In this document: positions 48,933 through 57,637 of the stretch, piece by piece
Layout of the letters: every line of letters starts with the position of its first letter
Position numbering within the stretch: the stretch's first letter is position 1
Origin: Sporosarcina highlanderae
Lineage (GTDB): Bacteria > Bacillota > Bacilli > Bacillales_A > Planococcaceae
Assembly (NCBI RefSeq): GCF_030433715.1
Contig: NZ_JAROCC010000010.1
Coordinates: forward strand, 1-64,000
Direction of reading: 5' to 3'
DNA length: 64,000 nt
Notes under the pieces: generated by a model
The model's input: only the letters and a program-made list of their open reading frames with translations
Database searches by the model: none
Told to the model about the DNA's origin: nothing
Program-made: the position numbers and the translations under genes

Positions 48933-50288
48933 ATGACATTCGATTTGGTAATTAAAGGCGGAAACGTAGTATTACGTGATGGGGTTTATAAAGTCGATAT
49001 TGGAATCAAAGATGAGAAAATATCTTGCATCGCTGAAACAATCACTGAAGATGCGAAAGAAGTAATCGATGCAACTGGCCAATACGTCATGCCTGGAATG
49101 ATTGACACACATGTTCATATTAGTGAACCAGGACGTGCAGAGTGGGAAGGCTTCGAAACGGGATCTAAATCACTTGCTGCAGGCGGTACAACAAGTTATG
49201 TTGAAATGCCACTGAATGCCCTGCCAGCAACAACAAATAAAAAAGCATTAGAACTTAAACTTGAAGCAGCAGTGAATCAGAACTACGTTGACTACGGTTT
49301 TTACGGCGGTCTTGTACCAGGAAACGTAGACAAGCTTAAAGAAATGGCTGATGCCGGCGTTCTTGCATTCAAATGTTTCTTGTCTGATATAACTAGTGAC
49401 ATTCCGGATGATTTTACAAACGTGGATGATTTCACATTATACAAAGGCATGCAAAAGCTTGCTGAATTAGATCAAATTCTATGCATCCATGCGGAAAACT
49501 CAGCAGTCCCATCCGGTCTTGCCAAGGAATTTGCAAGAGAAGGGAAAAACTCAGGAGTTGAGTATGCAGAATCACGTCCAATCTTTACAGAGGTCGAAGC
49601 TGTTCAACGTGCAATCCTTTTCGCTAAAGAAACAGGTTGTAAATTGCATCTTGTTCATATCAGTACTTCGGAAGCAATCCAAGAAATCTTGAAAGCGAAA
49701 AGAGAAGGCGTTGATGTAACAGTTGAATCTTGCCCACACTACTTTGCCTTTACTGCTGAGGAAGTGGATGAAGTTGGACCAAAAGCAAAATGTCAGCCAC
49801 CTATCAGAAAAGCGAAAGACCAAGCAAGACTATGGGACGAACTTCTGAACGGCAATATCGATTGGCTAACATCCGACCATTCACCATGTACGGAAGAACT
49901 TAAACAAGGTACTCTTTGGGAAGCGTGGGGTGGAATTAGCGGAGCGCAAAACAACGTAGACCTTATGTTTGACTTGGCAGTTAAACAACGTGGCTTACCA
50001 GTCCATAAATTTGTTGAACTAATCGCAACACATCCTTCTGAACGTTTCAATATTCCACAAAAAGGTGAAATCGCTGTCTCGAAAGATGCTGATATCATCT
50101 TAGTGGATCCGAATCAGTCCTATACAGTGAAAAGAGAAGACCTCTATTATAAAAACAAGCATAGTGCTTATGAAGGTAGAAAAATCGACTGCCGTGTAAC
50201 AAAAACAATAGTACGCGGACATGTTGTATTTGATTTAAAAGAAGGCATCGTAGGCCAGCCGATCGGAAAGTTGATTTCCGCTCAATAA
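48933..50288 (+). CDS. allB: Allantoinase AllB
   Basis: 451 residues, cyclic amidohydrolase that opens the allantoin ring to allantoate. Binuclear metal site residues are visible: DTHVHISEPGR near residue 59, the carbamylated Lys in LAFKCFLSD near 148, His in CIHAENS near 186, HLVHIS near 242 and Asp in SDHSPC near 316. Length and the ISEPGRAEWEGF segment are typical of allantoinase rather than dihydroorotase or hydantoinase. AAGAGGTAA precedes the ATG. Followed by a terminator shared with convergent pucR. Confidence 0.93.
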   Translation: MTFDLVIKGGNVVLRDGVYKVDIGIKDEKISCIAETITEDAKEVIDATGQYVMPGMIDTHVHISEPGRAEWEGFETGSKSLAAGGTTSYVEMPLNALPATTNKKALELKLEAAVNQNYVDYGFYGGLVPGNVDKLKEMADAGVLAFKCFLSDITSDIPDDFTNVDDFTLYKGMQKLAELDQILCIHAENSAVPSGLAKEFAREGKNSGVEYAESRPIFTEVEAVQRAILFAKETGCKLHLVHISTSEAIQEILKAKREGVDVTVESCPHYFAFTAEEVDEVGPKAKCQPPIRKAKDQARLWDELLNGNIDWLTSDHSPCTEELKQGTLWEAWGGISGAQNNVDLMFDLAVKQRGLPVHKFVELIATHPSERFNIPQKGEIAVSKDADIILVDPNQSYTVKREDLYYKNKHSAYEGRKIDCRVTKTIVRGHVVFDLKEGIVGQPIGKLISAQ

Positions 50289-50297
50289 ATGACATAA

Positions 50298-50333
50298 AAA
50301 TCCCCAACCGGAAACGGTTGGGGATTTCTTTTT
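50298..50333. terminator. Terminator between allB and pucR
   Basis: Perfect 13-bp stem AAATCCCCAACCG/CGGTTGGGGATTT (50298-50310, 50315-50327) with GAAA loop; T-rich after on the plus strand, A-rich before for the minus strand. Confidence 0.93.
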
Positions 50334-51987
50334 AGCTATTTTCTTCCTCATCTTCTTTTAATATCGAGCCGATAACAAGAGCTACGCGAATTCGTAAAGA
50401 GTCGGCAGGATCCCGAAGTGAACAGTTAAGCAGTTCTTCGGTTTTTTCAATCCGATATTTTACAGTATTACGATGAACAAATAATTTCCTCGATGTCTCT
50501 GAAAATTCACATTGCGAATCAAGGTAAACTTGAATCGTTTTCACTAAATCTTGATCATCCTTCGTTTTTGGATAAGCCAGTGACTTTAATGTATTTTCGT
50601 ATAGTGCTTTTAGGTCTTTCCGGGACAGTGTGTTCAATAATTCCTTTAAATCCCGTGTTTTATAATGTTTGACAAACCCTTTCAAATTCTGATCGTACCC
50701 AGTCAATATCGCCTCAACAGCTTCATCATAAGCTGTTGGTATTTCTTTAAGGGTCTGAACAGAATGGCTCACTCCGAATGAAAGGCTGAATTCACCGTTG
50801 AAGCTTGCTTGGACATTCTCTGTGAATGCGGTAATCAAGTCAATCTCCTCATCGTCGTATTTAGGAAATTGTAATATCATGACGAAGTACTTTCCTTTTG
50901 TGAATAATGTCGCTTCCAAATTACCATGAATGAGTTCATCTTCAAGTTGATCGTAAACGCTATTATGCAATTCTCCGACTTTCTTTTCGTATAACTGTAA
51001 GGTTTCGTAGATATCGCCATCCGCATCAATCGTACAAATGACACAGACATTTTCCAGTTCCTTTTCCAATCCATAATAGTTTGCTCTGCTTGTAATTTCT
51101 TCGTCAGATTGGATTTTCATTTCGATTAAATCAGCGAAGAAGTTATTTTTCAATAGCCTGGAATTTTCTTCGATCGCCTGTTCTTTAATGATGGTGAAAG
51201 AAATTACATTGCCAGCTTGCTCAATTGCCATTTGTGAAGAGGGGTAGGGCAATGTCTTCGAATCGAATATAACGAGCATACTTGCATATTGGCGTTTCGT
51301 TTGAACAGGGAAAGTGGAAACGGATTGTTGCTCTCGGGATGGGATCGAGAAGGTTGTACCCTCACGAGCAGCGGGTAAGTTTTCTTTTACCTTCTGTATA
51401 ATTTCTTGTTCAATTACTTTCATCGATTCCTTTAAGAAATCATGGCTTTGTGCGATTTTTTCTCCCCTATGGTTCAAAAGAAGTGCTGGACGTGCCAAGG
51501 AATGTCCCAATTGTTCCAAAAGGGCTGCTAAGCTATACCCTTTAATAAGCATGTTTGAAAATTCCTTTTGTATATGCAGGGCATAATACAGTTGCTCAGA
51601 CTCAGCATCATTTAAATAGTTCAAGATGTGGCGAGAGACGTCACCTAAGGTATGTTTTGTTGGTAAATCAATAATTGGAAATGCCAAATCGTCCGCAAGT
51701 AATCTCACTTCAGCCGGTAGTTCGTTGAAGAAACGGTTAATTTTAATAACGAGACCTGAACAATTTAAGTCGTGCATTTGCTGAATTAACTCACAGAATT
51801 TCTCAGGGTCATCTTTAAAAGCATATCCTGTTGTGAGAAGAAGATGGTTTTTAGACAAGAAGTTGATGACATCGGGTGTGTCGGAAATATTAACGAATTG
51901 TACGTTTCTCGTTAGTCCACGGTGCCCTGCAAGTACAATCCCTTCCTTCATCCCTTCCAATATTAATAAATCATTTATCGTTTTCAT
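50332..51987 (-). CDS. PucR family purine catabolism regulator, copy 1
   Basis: 551 residues. N-terminal PucR domain (about 5-125; LLILEGMKEGIVLAGHRG, NISDTPDVINFLSKNHLLLTTGYAF), a central GGDEF-like fold, and a C-terminal helix-turn-helix of the HTH_30 type (LDSQCEFSETSRKLFVHRNTVKYRIEK near 500). In B. subtilis PucR controls purine catabolic genes, with allantoin-type effectors. It is divergent from the DUF2877 gene and convergent with allB, suiting local control. ATG 51987 follows AGAGGT on the minus strand. Confidence 0.9.
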   Translation of the reverse strand: MKTINDLLILEGMKEGIVLAGHRGLTRNVQFVNISDTPDVINFLSKNHLLLTTGYAFKDDPEKFCELIQQMHDLNCSGLVIKINRFFNELPAEVRLLADDLAFPIIDLPTKHTLGDVSRHILNYLNDAESEQLYYALHIQKEFSNMLIKGYSLAALLEQLGHSLARPALLLNHRGEKIAQSHDFLKESMKVIEQEIIQKVKENLPAAREGTTFSIPSREQQSVSTFPVQTKRQYASMLVIFDSKTLPYPSSQMAIEQAGNVISFTIIKEQAIEENSRLLKNNFFADLIEMKIQSDEEITSRANYYGLEKELENVCVICTIDADGDIYETLQLYEKKVGELHNSVYDQLEDELIHGNLEATLFTKGKYFVMILQFPKYDDEEIDLITAFTENVQASFNGEFSLSFGVSHSVQTLKEIPTAYDEAVEAILTGYDQNLKGFVKHYKTRDLKELLNTLSRKDLKALYENTLKSLAYPKTKDDQDLVKTIQVYLDSQCEFSETSRKLFVHRNTVKYRIEKTEELLNCSLRDPADSLRIRVALVIGSILKEDEEENS

Positions 51988-52050
51988 TTAGATACCTCTT
52001 TAGTAAAAAGTTTTCATAATGACAGAAACAGTAACTTTCATTTTACGTTA

Positions 52051-52061
52051 AAAGTGAACAA
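52051..52061. promoter_or_regulatory. AAAGTGAACAA motif in the divergent pucR/allH gap
   Basis: Exact 11-base copy of the motif at 45419-45429, placed between the divergent pucR and DUF2877 starts. Candidate regulator site; see the TTGTTCA cluster. Confidence 0.45.
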
Positions 52062-52179
52062 AAATCAAAGCTTAAATTAGTCATGTTATACAATGACTTT
52101 TTTTGTGAAAAACTGTAGACTAAGATAGTTAGTGACGAAAATAGGGAAGTCATAAAATGGATATTATTTTAGTTATGGG

Positions 52180-53151
52180 GTGAAAGTATTGTTTTATTCA
52201 TTAGGTGCGAACTCCGATCATACTAGCGGGCCATTTACAATGACTGCACTTGCGGCAAGTGATGATTTAAAGCTTATCTTAAATGAGTGCCCAATGGGCC
52301 GTGTCCATAGTGTTTTTAACAGCAGTTTCAACTTAGTCTTCAATGAGCATCTTGTCCATATCGGTGCTTATGAGAATGGGCTTGCTCCCTTCGGTATTGG
52401 TCTAAGTCAAGAAATGGCACTACTGCTTACAAAATTAGTGCGTGCTAACGAGGAGGTTTCTTGGGAAAATCATTCACAGTCTATTGTTTTTCCGAATGGG
52501 ATTTCCCTTGTGCTTAATCAAGCAAATTGGACGAATCATAAGGTACAACCGTTCGAATACCAGCTATCCCATATAAAAGAAAGTGCTTCGTTCATAGCTG
52601 ATAAGCTTCTGCAAGAGAATTGGCAAACTGGCCTTGGGGAGAATGATGAAGAAAAAAGGCAAATCATTCACTATCTTATGGATCCGTCATCATCCAATGA
52701 GGATGGTGTCATTTTCGAAAAATTATCCGACCTGATCAATCTTGTTCGCAATCAAGAAGGAACGAAAGCTGAAGAAGTATTCGATTATTGGATCGGCAGA
52801 GGACTTGGACTCACCCCAAGTGGGGACGATGTCATTACAGGGATTTGTGCAGTCCTATCCTCTATTGTTGGCATCGATCAAACGTTTATCCAACAACTTA
52901 TATCCTATTTGGATGACCGGGGTCGAAAACGAACGACGGATATTGCTTTAGAGTATCTTCTTTATGCTACTGACAACAAGTTTCATTCACACCTTCAGGG
53001 GATATGTTATGTTCTGAACCAACCAATGGGATCTGAATTTATTGAAGCTATTGATGAAATGAAGAAAATCGGACATACATCTGGCGCCGACACATTATTG
53101 GGCGTTTTAGTAGGCATCACATCTGTTGTTATTCACAAGAAAGAAAGGTGA
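52180..53151 (+). CDS. allH: DUF2877 protein, oxamate carbamoyltransferase subunit AllH-like
   Basis: 323 residues, homologous to E. coli YlbF/AllH: the signatures GRGLGLTPSGDDVITGI near residue 207 and IGHTSGADTLLGVLVG near 305 are shared. AllF, AllG and AllH together were recently assigned as oxamate carbamoyltransferase, which splits oxalurate with phosphate into oxamate and carbamoyl phosphate. The start is uncertain: GTG 52180 has no upstream site, whereas TTG 52189 has GGGGTG six bases before it. Overlaps the next permease gene by four bases. It is 9 kb from allF-allG. Confidence 0.82.
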   Translation: MKVLFYSLGANSDHTSGPFTMTALAASDDLKLILNECPMGRVHSVFNSSFNLVFNEHLVHIGAYENGLAPFGIGLSQEMALLLTKLVRANEEVSWENHSQSIVFPNGISLVLNQANWTNHKVQPFEYQLSHIKESASFIADKLLQENWQTGLGENDEEKRQIIHYLMDPSSSNEDGVIFEKLSDLINLVRNQEGTKAEEVFDYWIGRGLGLTPSGDDVITGICAVLSSIVGIDQTFIQQLISYLDDRGRKRTTDIALEYLLYATDNKFHSHLQGICYVLNQPMGSEFIEAIDEMKKIGHTSGADTLLGVLVGITSVVIHKKER

Positions 53152-54485
53152 TTATTATCAAAGAGTTAGCTAAATCAAGTAACTGGATTTCGGGCTTACA
53201 ATGGCTCTTTTTTATTTTTACAAATATAGTTGTTATACCGATAACTGTCGGTGCAGCTTTTGAACTTTCCCAGAACACGATTGTCAATATGCTCCAGTTA
53301 TCTTTCGTCGTAACTGGTTTGGCATGTATCATTCAAGCATATTTCGGCCATAAACGTGCCATTATGGAAGGGCAATCTGGACTTTGGTGGGGCGTCATTT
53401 TGACACTCGTCGCTACAGCTACTGCTCAAGGTATGCCTTTACCTATACTTGGAGGCAGTCTAACTGTTGGAATTATCATTACAGCGATTCTTACATTTTT
53501 GATTGGTGTTACAGGGCTTGGACCGCGTATTGCAAAATTATTTACACCTGCTGTCATGGGTGTATTTATGTTTTTATTTGGATGTCAGTTGATCGGAATC
53601 TTTTTAAAGGGGATGTTAGGCATCCCATTTGGCAACCAATCCGCAGGTGCCCATATCGATGTACCTGTTACTTTACTATCAATCGTAATTGCTACGTTGG
53701 TTATTGTGATCAGTGTGAAGGCACCTTCAAGCATTCGCCGCTATGGTTTACTTATTGGAATTATCGTCGGATGGATTGTATTCGCGCTTATTTTCAAGTC
53801 GGAAAGTGCCATCAGCGCATCTACATCGTTTAAACTTGAATTCTTCCCGTTAGGAAAGCCTGCATGGGATATGGGAATTATTATTACGACTGTAATAGCT
53901 GGTTTGTTGAACTCAGCTAATACATTTGGAGCATTAAAGGGAACGGAAAGTATGTATAACGTGGAAACGAAAAAATCAGAGTACAGGGCATCCTTTACAA
54001 TTACTGGTGCTTTCACACTTATTGCTGGTATTTTTGGTCTTGTTCCAAATTCACCTTACGTTTCATCAATTGGTTTCTTAAGTCAGACTGGAATCATAAA
54101 AAGAATTCCGTTTGTACTTGGTGGCCTAATGTTCCTTGTTATGGGACTGATTCCACCAGTCGGCCACTTTTTCTCACAGCTTCCACTAAGCATCGGTAGT
54201 GCTGCGTTATTTGTCTCTTATTTACTTCTATTAAATTCTTCATTTAATTTCTTTAAACAGGTTGAATTTAATACGGTCAATGTGTATCGTTCGGCAGTTC
54301 CATTGTTTGTGGGGATTATAATTATGACCCTTCCTGCTACTTACTTCATTACAATCCCAAGCATTGTCCGTCCGGTTCTTAGCAGTGGACTTTTAGTGGG
54401 GATTATTTTAGCGCTTGTGTTAGAAAATCTTATCAATTGGGATAAATATGGCGTGGAAAAGACCAAAGAGCAAACAGAAAAATAG
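53148..54485 (+). CDS. NCS2 family nucleobase permease (YbbY/UraA-like)
   Basis: 445 residues, about twelve to fourteen membrane helices. The NCS2 pattern is visible: QWLFFIFTNIVVIPITVGAAFEL near the start, GLWWGVILTL, GLLNSANTFGALKGTE near residue 265 (substrate-binding Glu/Gln region of this family) and LMFLVMGLIPPVGHFFSQLP. It resembles E. coli YbbY, which is also in an allantoin cluster. Probable purine, uracil or related uptake. GTG start overlaps the DUF2877 stop. Confidence 0.85.
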   Translation: MIIIKELAKSSNWISGLQWLFFIFTNIVVIPITVGAAFELSQNTIVNMLQLSFVVTGLACIIQAYFGHKRAIMEGQSGLWWGVILTLVATATAQGMPLPILGGSLTVGIIITAILTFLIGVTGLGPRIAKLFTPAVMGVFMFLFGCQLIGIFLKGMLGIPFGNQSAGAHIDVPVTLLSIVIATLVIVISVKAPSSIRRYGLLIGIIVGWIVFALIFKSESAISASTSFKLEFFPLGKPAWDMGIIITTVIAGLLNSANTFGALKGTESMYNVETKKSEYRASFTITGAFTLIAGIFGLVPNSPYVSSIGFLSQTGIIKRIPFVLGGLMFLVMGLIPPVGHFFSQLPLSIGSAALFVSYLLLLNSSFNFFKQVEFNTVNVYRSAVPLFVGIIIMTLPATYFITIPSIVRPVLSSGLLVGIILALVLENLINWDKYGVEKTKEQTEK

Positions 54486-54522
54486 ATGGAGGAAGACGTC
54501 ATGTTTTCCTCCATCTGTTTTT
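54484..54522 (+). terminator. Terminator after NCS2 permease
   Basis: AGATGGAGGA/TCCTCCATCT (54484-54493, 54507-54516) then T run, overlapping the stop codon. Confidence 0.9.
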
Positions 54523-54593
54523 GCATTTCGTGCCTTAATTTCTGCAAAGAACGCAGAAATACGGCAAATCGAACCCTACGCTGTTCGATTGGC

Positions 54594-55466
54594 TTACTTT
54601 AAATGATTGGTTAGGAAGGTGAGTACTTCCTTAAAAGCGTCTTGAACAATTGGACGTTCCCAATCGTTGTCGAATTGGTGCTTGCCTTCAGGAATGGTAA
54701 TCAGTTTCCCTTCAACCCCGTTTTCCTCTAACCGTTTCGCGAAAAGGACGGCCTGTTCGTAAGGGACATCTTCGTCTTCCGTTCCGTGAAGGAGAAGTGT
54801 TGGTGGATAATCAGTTTGGATGTTAAAAAGTGGGGAGTACTTCTTCAGTTTATCTTTTTCCAAAAACGGGATGAGTCCACTTAGTTCCTCAATCCAAACG
54901 CCGTGCTGCCTAGCGTGCATATAAATGGCGTAACGCTTTTCTATCGGGCCAACGGAAATAATGTCGCTGGACACAAGCATTTTCGCAAGCTCTCTCGGAA
55001 CGGTCGTCATACTCGAATAATGAGGACTTGGCTTCACTGCCCAATCCCCCGTAATATCGCCATATCCATAAAACGACACAATCGCTTGTGGTTTAGTTTT
55101 CAATGTCCCGGCCAAAAGAGCAAGATAGCCGCCAGCGGAGCTGCCGATGACCGCAATTTTTTTCGAGTCATAGTCAAACTGCTTTGTCCCTTCGTTTTCA
55201 ACCCATAGAAGGGCATCAGCAATATCTTCTTTGATATCAGGCAATTTAGTTTCTGGCGCCAGACGATAATCGATGGAAAAGATGTTAAAACCGGCATTAT
55301 GGAAAAACTCGATTTGCGCTGGCTTAATATCTTCCCGCGAACCCCATATAAGACCCCCGCCATGAATAAAGACAATAAGAGGGCAGGATTCCTGTTTAAC
55401 AGGGTAGAAGTCACCTTTTAGTTCAAAATTGCTTCCCTGTTTATAGATAACAGTTGTTTTCAACAT
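54594..55466 (-). CDS. Alpha/beta hydrolase (esterase/lipase, HSL-like)
   Basis: 290 residues. HGGG oxyanion motif in IVFIHGGGLIWGS near residue 35, nucleophile Ser in VIGSSAGGYLALLAG near 110, Asp in LLHGTEDEDVPYEQ near 230 and His in PEGKHQFDND near 265, a complete triad. Cytoplasmic; substrate unknown. Located among allantoin genes but on the opposite strand; a ureido-compound or ester substrate cannot be inferred. Two short palindromes (54538-54560, 54567-54590) lie after its stop. Confidence 0.85.
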   Translation of the reverse strand: MLKTTVIYKQGSNFELKGDFYPVKQESCPLIVFIHGGGLIWGSREDIKPAQIEFFHNAGFNIFSIDYRLAPETKLPDIKEDIADALLWVENEGTKQFDYDSKKIAVIGSSAGGYLALLAGTLKTKPQAIVSFYGYGDITGDWAVKPSPHYSSMTTVPRELAKMLVSSDIISVGPIEKRYAIYMHARQHGVWIEELSGLIPFLEKDKLKKYSPLFNIQTDYPPTLLLHGTEDEDVPYEQAVLFAKRLEENGVEGKLITIPEGKHQFDNDWERPIVQDAFKEVLTFLTNHLK

Positions 55467-55558
55467 GAAGTCACACTCTTTTCTTGAATAAGCATTGTAA
55501 ATAAATATAGCATAATTAAAAATAAGATATCAGCATTGAGCACTTGGTGTCTCTATGT

Positions 55559-55690
55559 TGTAGCTTGAAGTGGAAGGCGGCGACTCCTGGGGGATCAGCA
55601 CGAGCTGAAGACCCCGCAACGGAGCGTAGCGCAGTGAGGAGGCTGAAGCCGTGCCCCCCGGAAAGCGTCCGCCTGAAACGGAAAGCTACA
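55559..55690. repeat. Palindromic intergenic repeat, family A, copy 4
   Basis: TGTAGCTT (55559-55566) to AAGCTACA (55683-55690), 132 bp. It has the same GGCGGCGACTCCTG...GGAAAGCGTCCGCC core as the other copies but different terminal arms, which suggests compensatory change of the outer stem. Confidence 0.88.
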
Positions 55691-55737
55691 GGTGCGTATA
55701 TCTGAGTTTCATTTAAAGACGGAAAGGAATGCGTCAA

Positions 55738-57393
55738 ATGGAATTAAAAGTAAAAGATTTAATGGCAATGGAACCTATGAAAAACGCGGAAATAGTAGAA
55801 GGGCAAACTTATAGTGATAACGTAATCGAAGGGGTCACCATCATGGAAGCCCCAGACATCGCAGATTGGATTAGAGGCGGAGAAGTAATCCTAACGAACC
55901 TCTATTCGATCAGAAACTTCACTGAAACAGAACTGAAAAATTTTATTCACAAATTAGCAGATAAGAGAATAAGTGCCTTCGTCATCAAAAAAATTAGCAC
56001 AGACTTTTTCAATCGATTTCTTGAAGCAAGCAAAAAATATAAGATCCCAATCATCCAACTACCAAACAGCGTTCCATTTGTTGATGTCATGTATCCAATC
56101 ATGGGAGAGCTCTTCAACAATCAGATTACAAAACTGCAATACTATAAAGAAATACATGACCGTTTTACCGCTCTATCACTTGCTGGTGAAGGACAAGAAA
56201 AGATTATCTACACACTCGAAGAGTTAATCGGAAATCCAGTAGCGTTATTTAATCGGAACTTCAACTGTATTCTATCTACATATCCGGGACTCGAAAAGTT
56301 CCAAATGGTAGAGAAAGTTCACTTTTACGAACAAACCTCGGGAATCAAATATCCCCATTACCGGCAAATCGTGAAGTACCCGGATCAGAATAACAAAGGT
56401 CATCAAATAGTCGTCCCAATTGAAACGTTGAACCATAACAAAATGTATCTATTAATCGGTGAAAACAATAAGTCGTTAGGTGAACTTGACTTAATTGCTG
56501 TTGAAAATGCAGTAACCTCATTATCTCTTGAATTGGTAAAGCAATTTGCAGTGAATGAGGTTGAAAAGAAATATAAGAACGACCTAATCGAAGAATTGAT
56601 TAGTGGCAAAATCCAGTCGATGGATGCTGTCTATGAAAAAGCGAACGTTATTGGATGGGATCTCACCGGTGCCTTTGCAGCGGTTCTCTTTAAGATAAAT
56701 CGACAAGAAGATGGTGTAATTAAACAAAAAGGCGAGCTTTCGGATCGAAGCCATTTTCTTGTACATGAAGCAATCCACCATTACTTACCGAATGGCATCA
56801 TTTCAACTAAAAGTAATTTGTTTATCGTTTTATGGAAAGTAGATAAGACAAGCAAAAATGAAACAGCGGTGATAAAGAAAATAAAAAAAGTCTCGCAATC
56901 AATTCAAGCGTTAATAAAAAGGCAAATAAAAGATATAGATGTCCAAGTTGGATTGGGAGATGCAGTTAATGACATTTCTGAAATTCCTAAAAGCTATAGG
57001 GAAGCGCATGATGCACTGGATCTTGGTGCAACGTTAAATGGTTTAGCGTCAATTACCGCATATTCCGAGTTGGGTATTTTCAGGTTGCTCCGCAATATAG
57101 AAGACACCTCTACTTTACATCAGTTTATTCCTCCGTCGCTTAGGGGATTATTAGAGTATCAACAAGCGAATCAGGCGGACTTGCTGAATACATTAAGAAT
57201 CTTTTTGGAATGTAATCAAAATGCTGCGCAAACTGCAAAACAGCTATTTGTCCACTACAAGACTGTCGTTTATCGGTTGGAGAGGATTAAAGAAATAACA
57301 GGCATGGATTTCGAGGATTCAGAAGAGATGTTATCTGTTCGGGTCGGATTTAAAATTTATGAGCTGATTCAACGCGAGAACGCACAATATTGA
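55738..57393 (+). CDS. PucR family purine catabolism regulator, copy 2
   Basis: 551 residues with the same three-part layout as copy 1: N-terminal PucR domain (KVKDLMAMEPMKNAEIVEGQ, APDIADWIRGGEVILTNLYS), GGDEF-like middle, and HTH_30 end (NAAQTAKQLFVHYKTVVYRLERIKE near 510). Start ATG 55738 lies ten bases after GGAAAGG; ATG 55729 is too close to it. It stands directly upstream of and codirectional with allC-allE-allD, so likely their regulator. Clearly diverged from copy 1, so different effectors are plausible. Confidence 0.88.
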   Translation: MELKVKDLMAMEPMKNAEIVEGQTYSDNVIEGVTIMEAPDIADWIRGGEVILTNLYSIRNFTETELKNFIHKLADKRISAFVIKKISTDFFNRFLEASKKYKIPIIQLPNSVPFVDVMYPIMGELFNNQITKLQYYKEIHDRFTALSLAGEGQEKIIYTLEELIGNPVALFNRNFNCILSTYPGLEKFQMVEKVHFYEQTSGIKYPHYRQIVKYPDQNNKGHQIVVPIETLNHNKMYLLIGENNKSLGELDLIAVENAVTSLSLELVKQFAVNEVEKKYKNDLIEELISGKIQSMDAVYEKANVIGWDLTGAFAAVLFKINRQEDGVIKQKGELSDRSHFLVHEAIHHYLPNGIISTKSNLFIVLWKVDKTSKNETAVIKKIKKVSQSIQALIKRQIKDIDVQVGLGDAVNDISEIPKSYREAHDALDLGATLNGLASITAYSELGIFRLLRNIEDTSTLHQFIPPSLRGLLEYQQANQADLLNTLRIFLECNQNAAQTAKQLFVHYKTVVYRLERIKEITGMDFEDSEEMLSVRVGFKIYELIQRENAQY

Positions 57394-57424
57394 CTTTTCA
57401 CATTACACTGTTTCTTTGAATGGA

Positions 57425-57464
57425 TTTATCCTATGAGGATAAAAAAATGATATAACTTTATCCT
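57425..57464. promoter_or_regulatory. TTTATCCT operator-like repeats upstream of allC
   Basis: TTTATCCT (57425-57432) is followed by its inverted copy AGGATAAA (57436-57443) with a three-base centre, and again by a direct TTTATCCT at 57457-57464, 32 bp from the first. The 244-bp gap between pucR copy 2 and allC holds no gene, so this is the best candidate control site there. Regulator unknown. Confidence 0.5.
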
Positions 57465-57637
57465 TTTATGCCAAAGACTATTTTTGTTGTAAGGTCTACA
57501 ATTAAAAGTAGAGCTTGAAGGCCATCCGTAGATGAAGAATAATTCGTGCATACTATCTGCAAGAATTACAAACAATATTTAGCGTTATCTAATAATGCAT
57601 GGTCAAAATATATTGCGGAAAAGGGCGGTGAAAATAG

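Noticed and set aside
53384-53833. Long alternative frame inside the NCS2 permease
   Set aside because: Shadow frame rich in Cys/Tyr/Arg with no family similarity; the other frame encodes a clear membrane permease.
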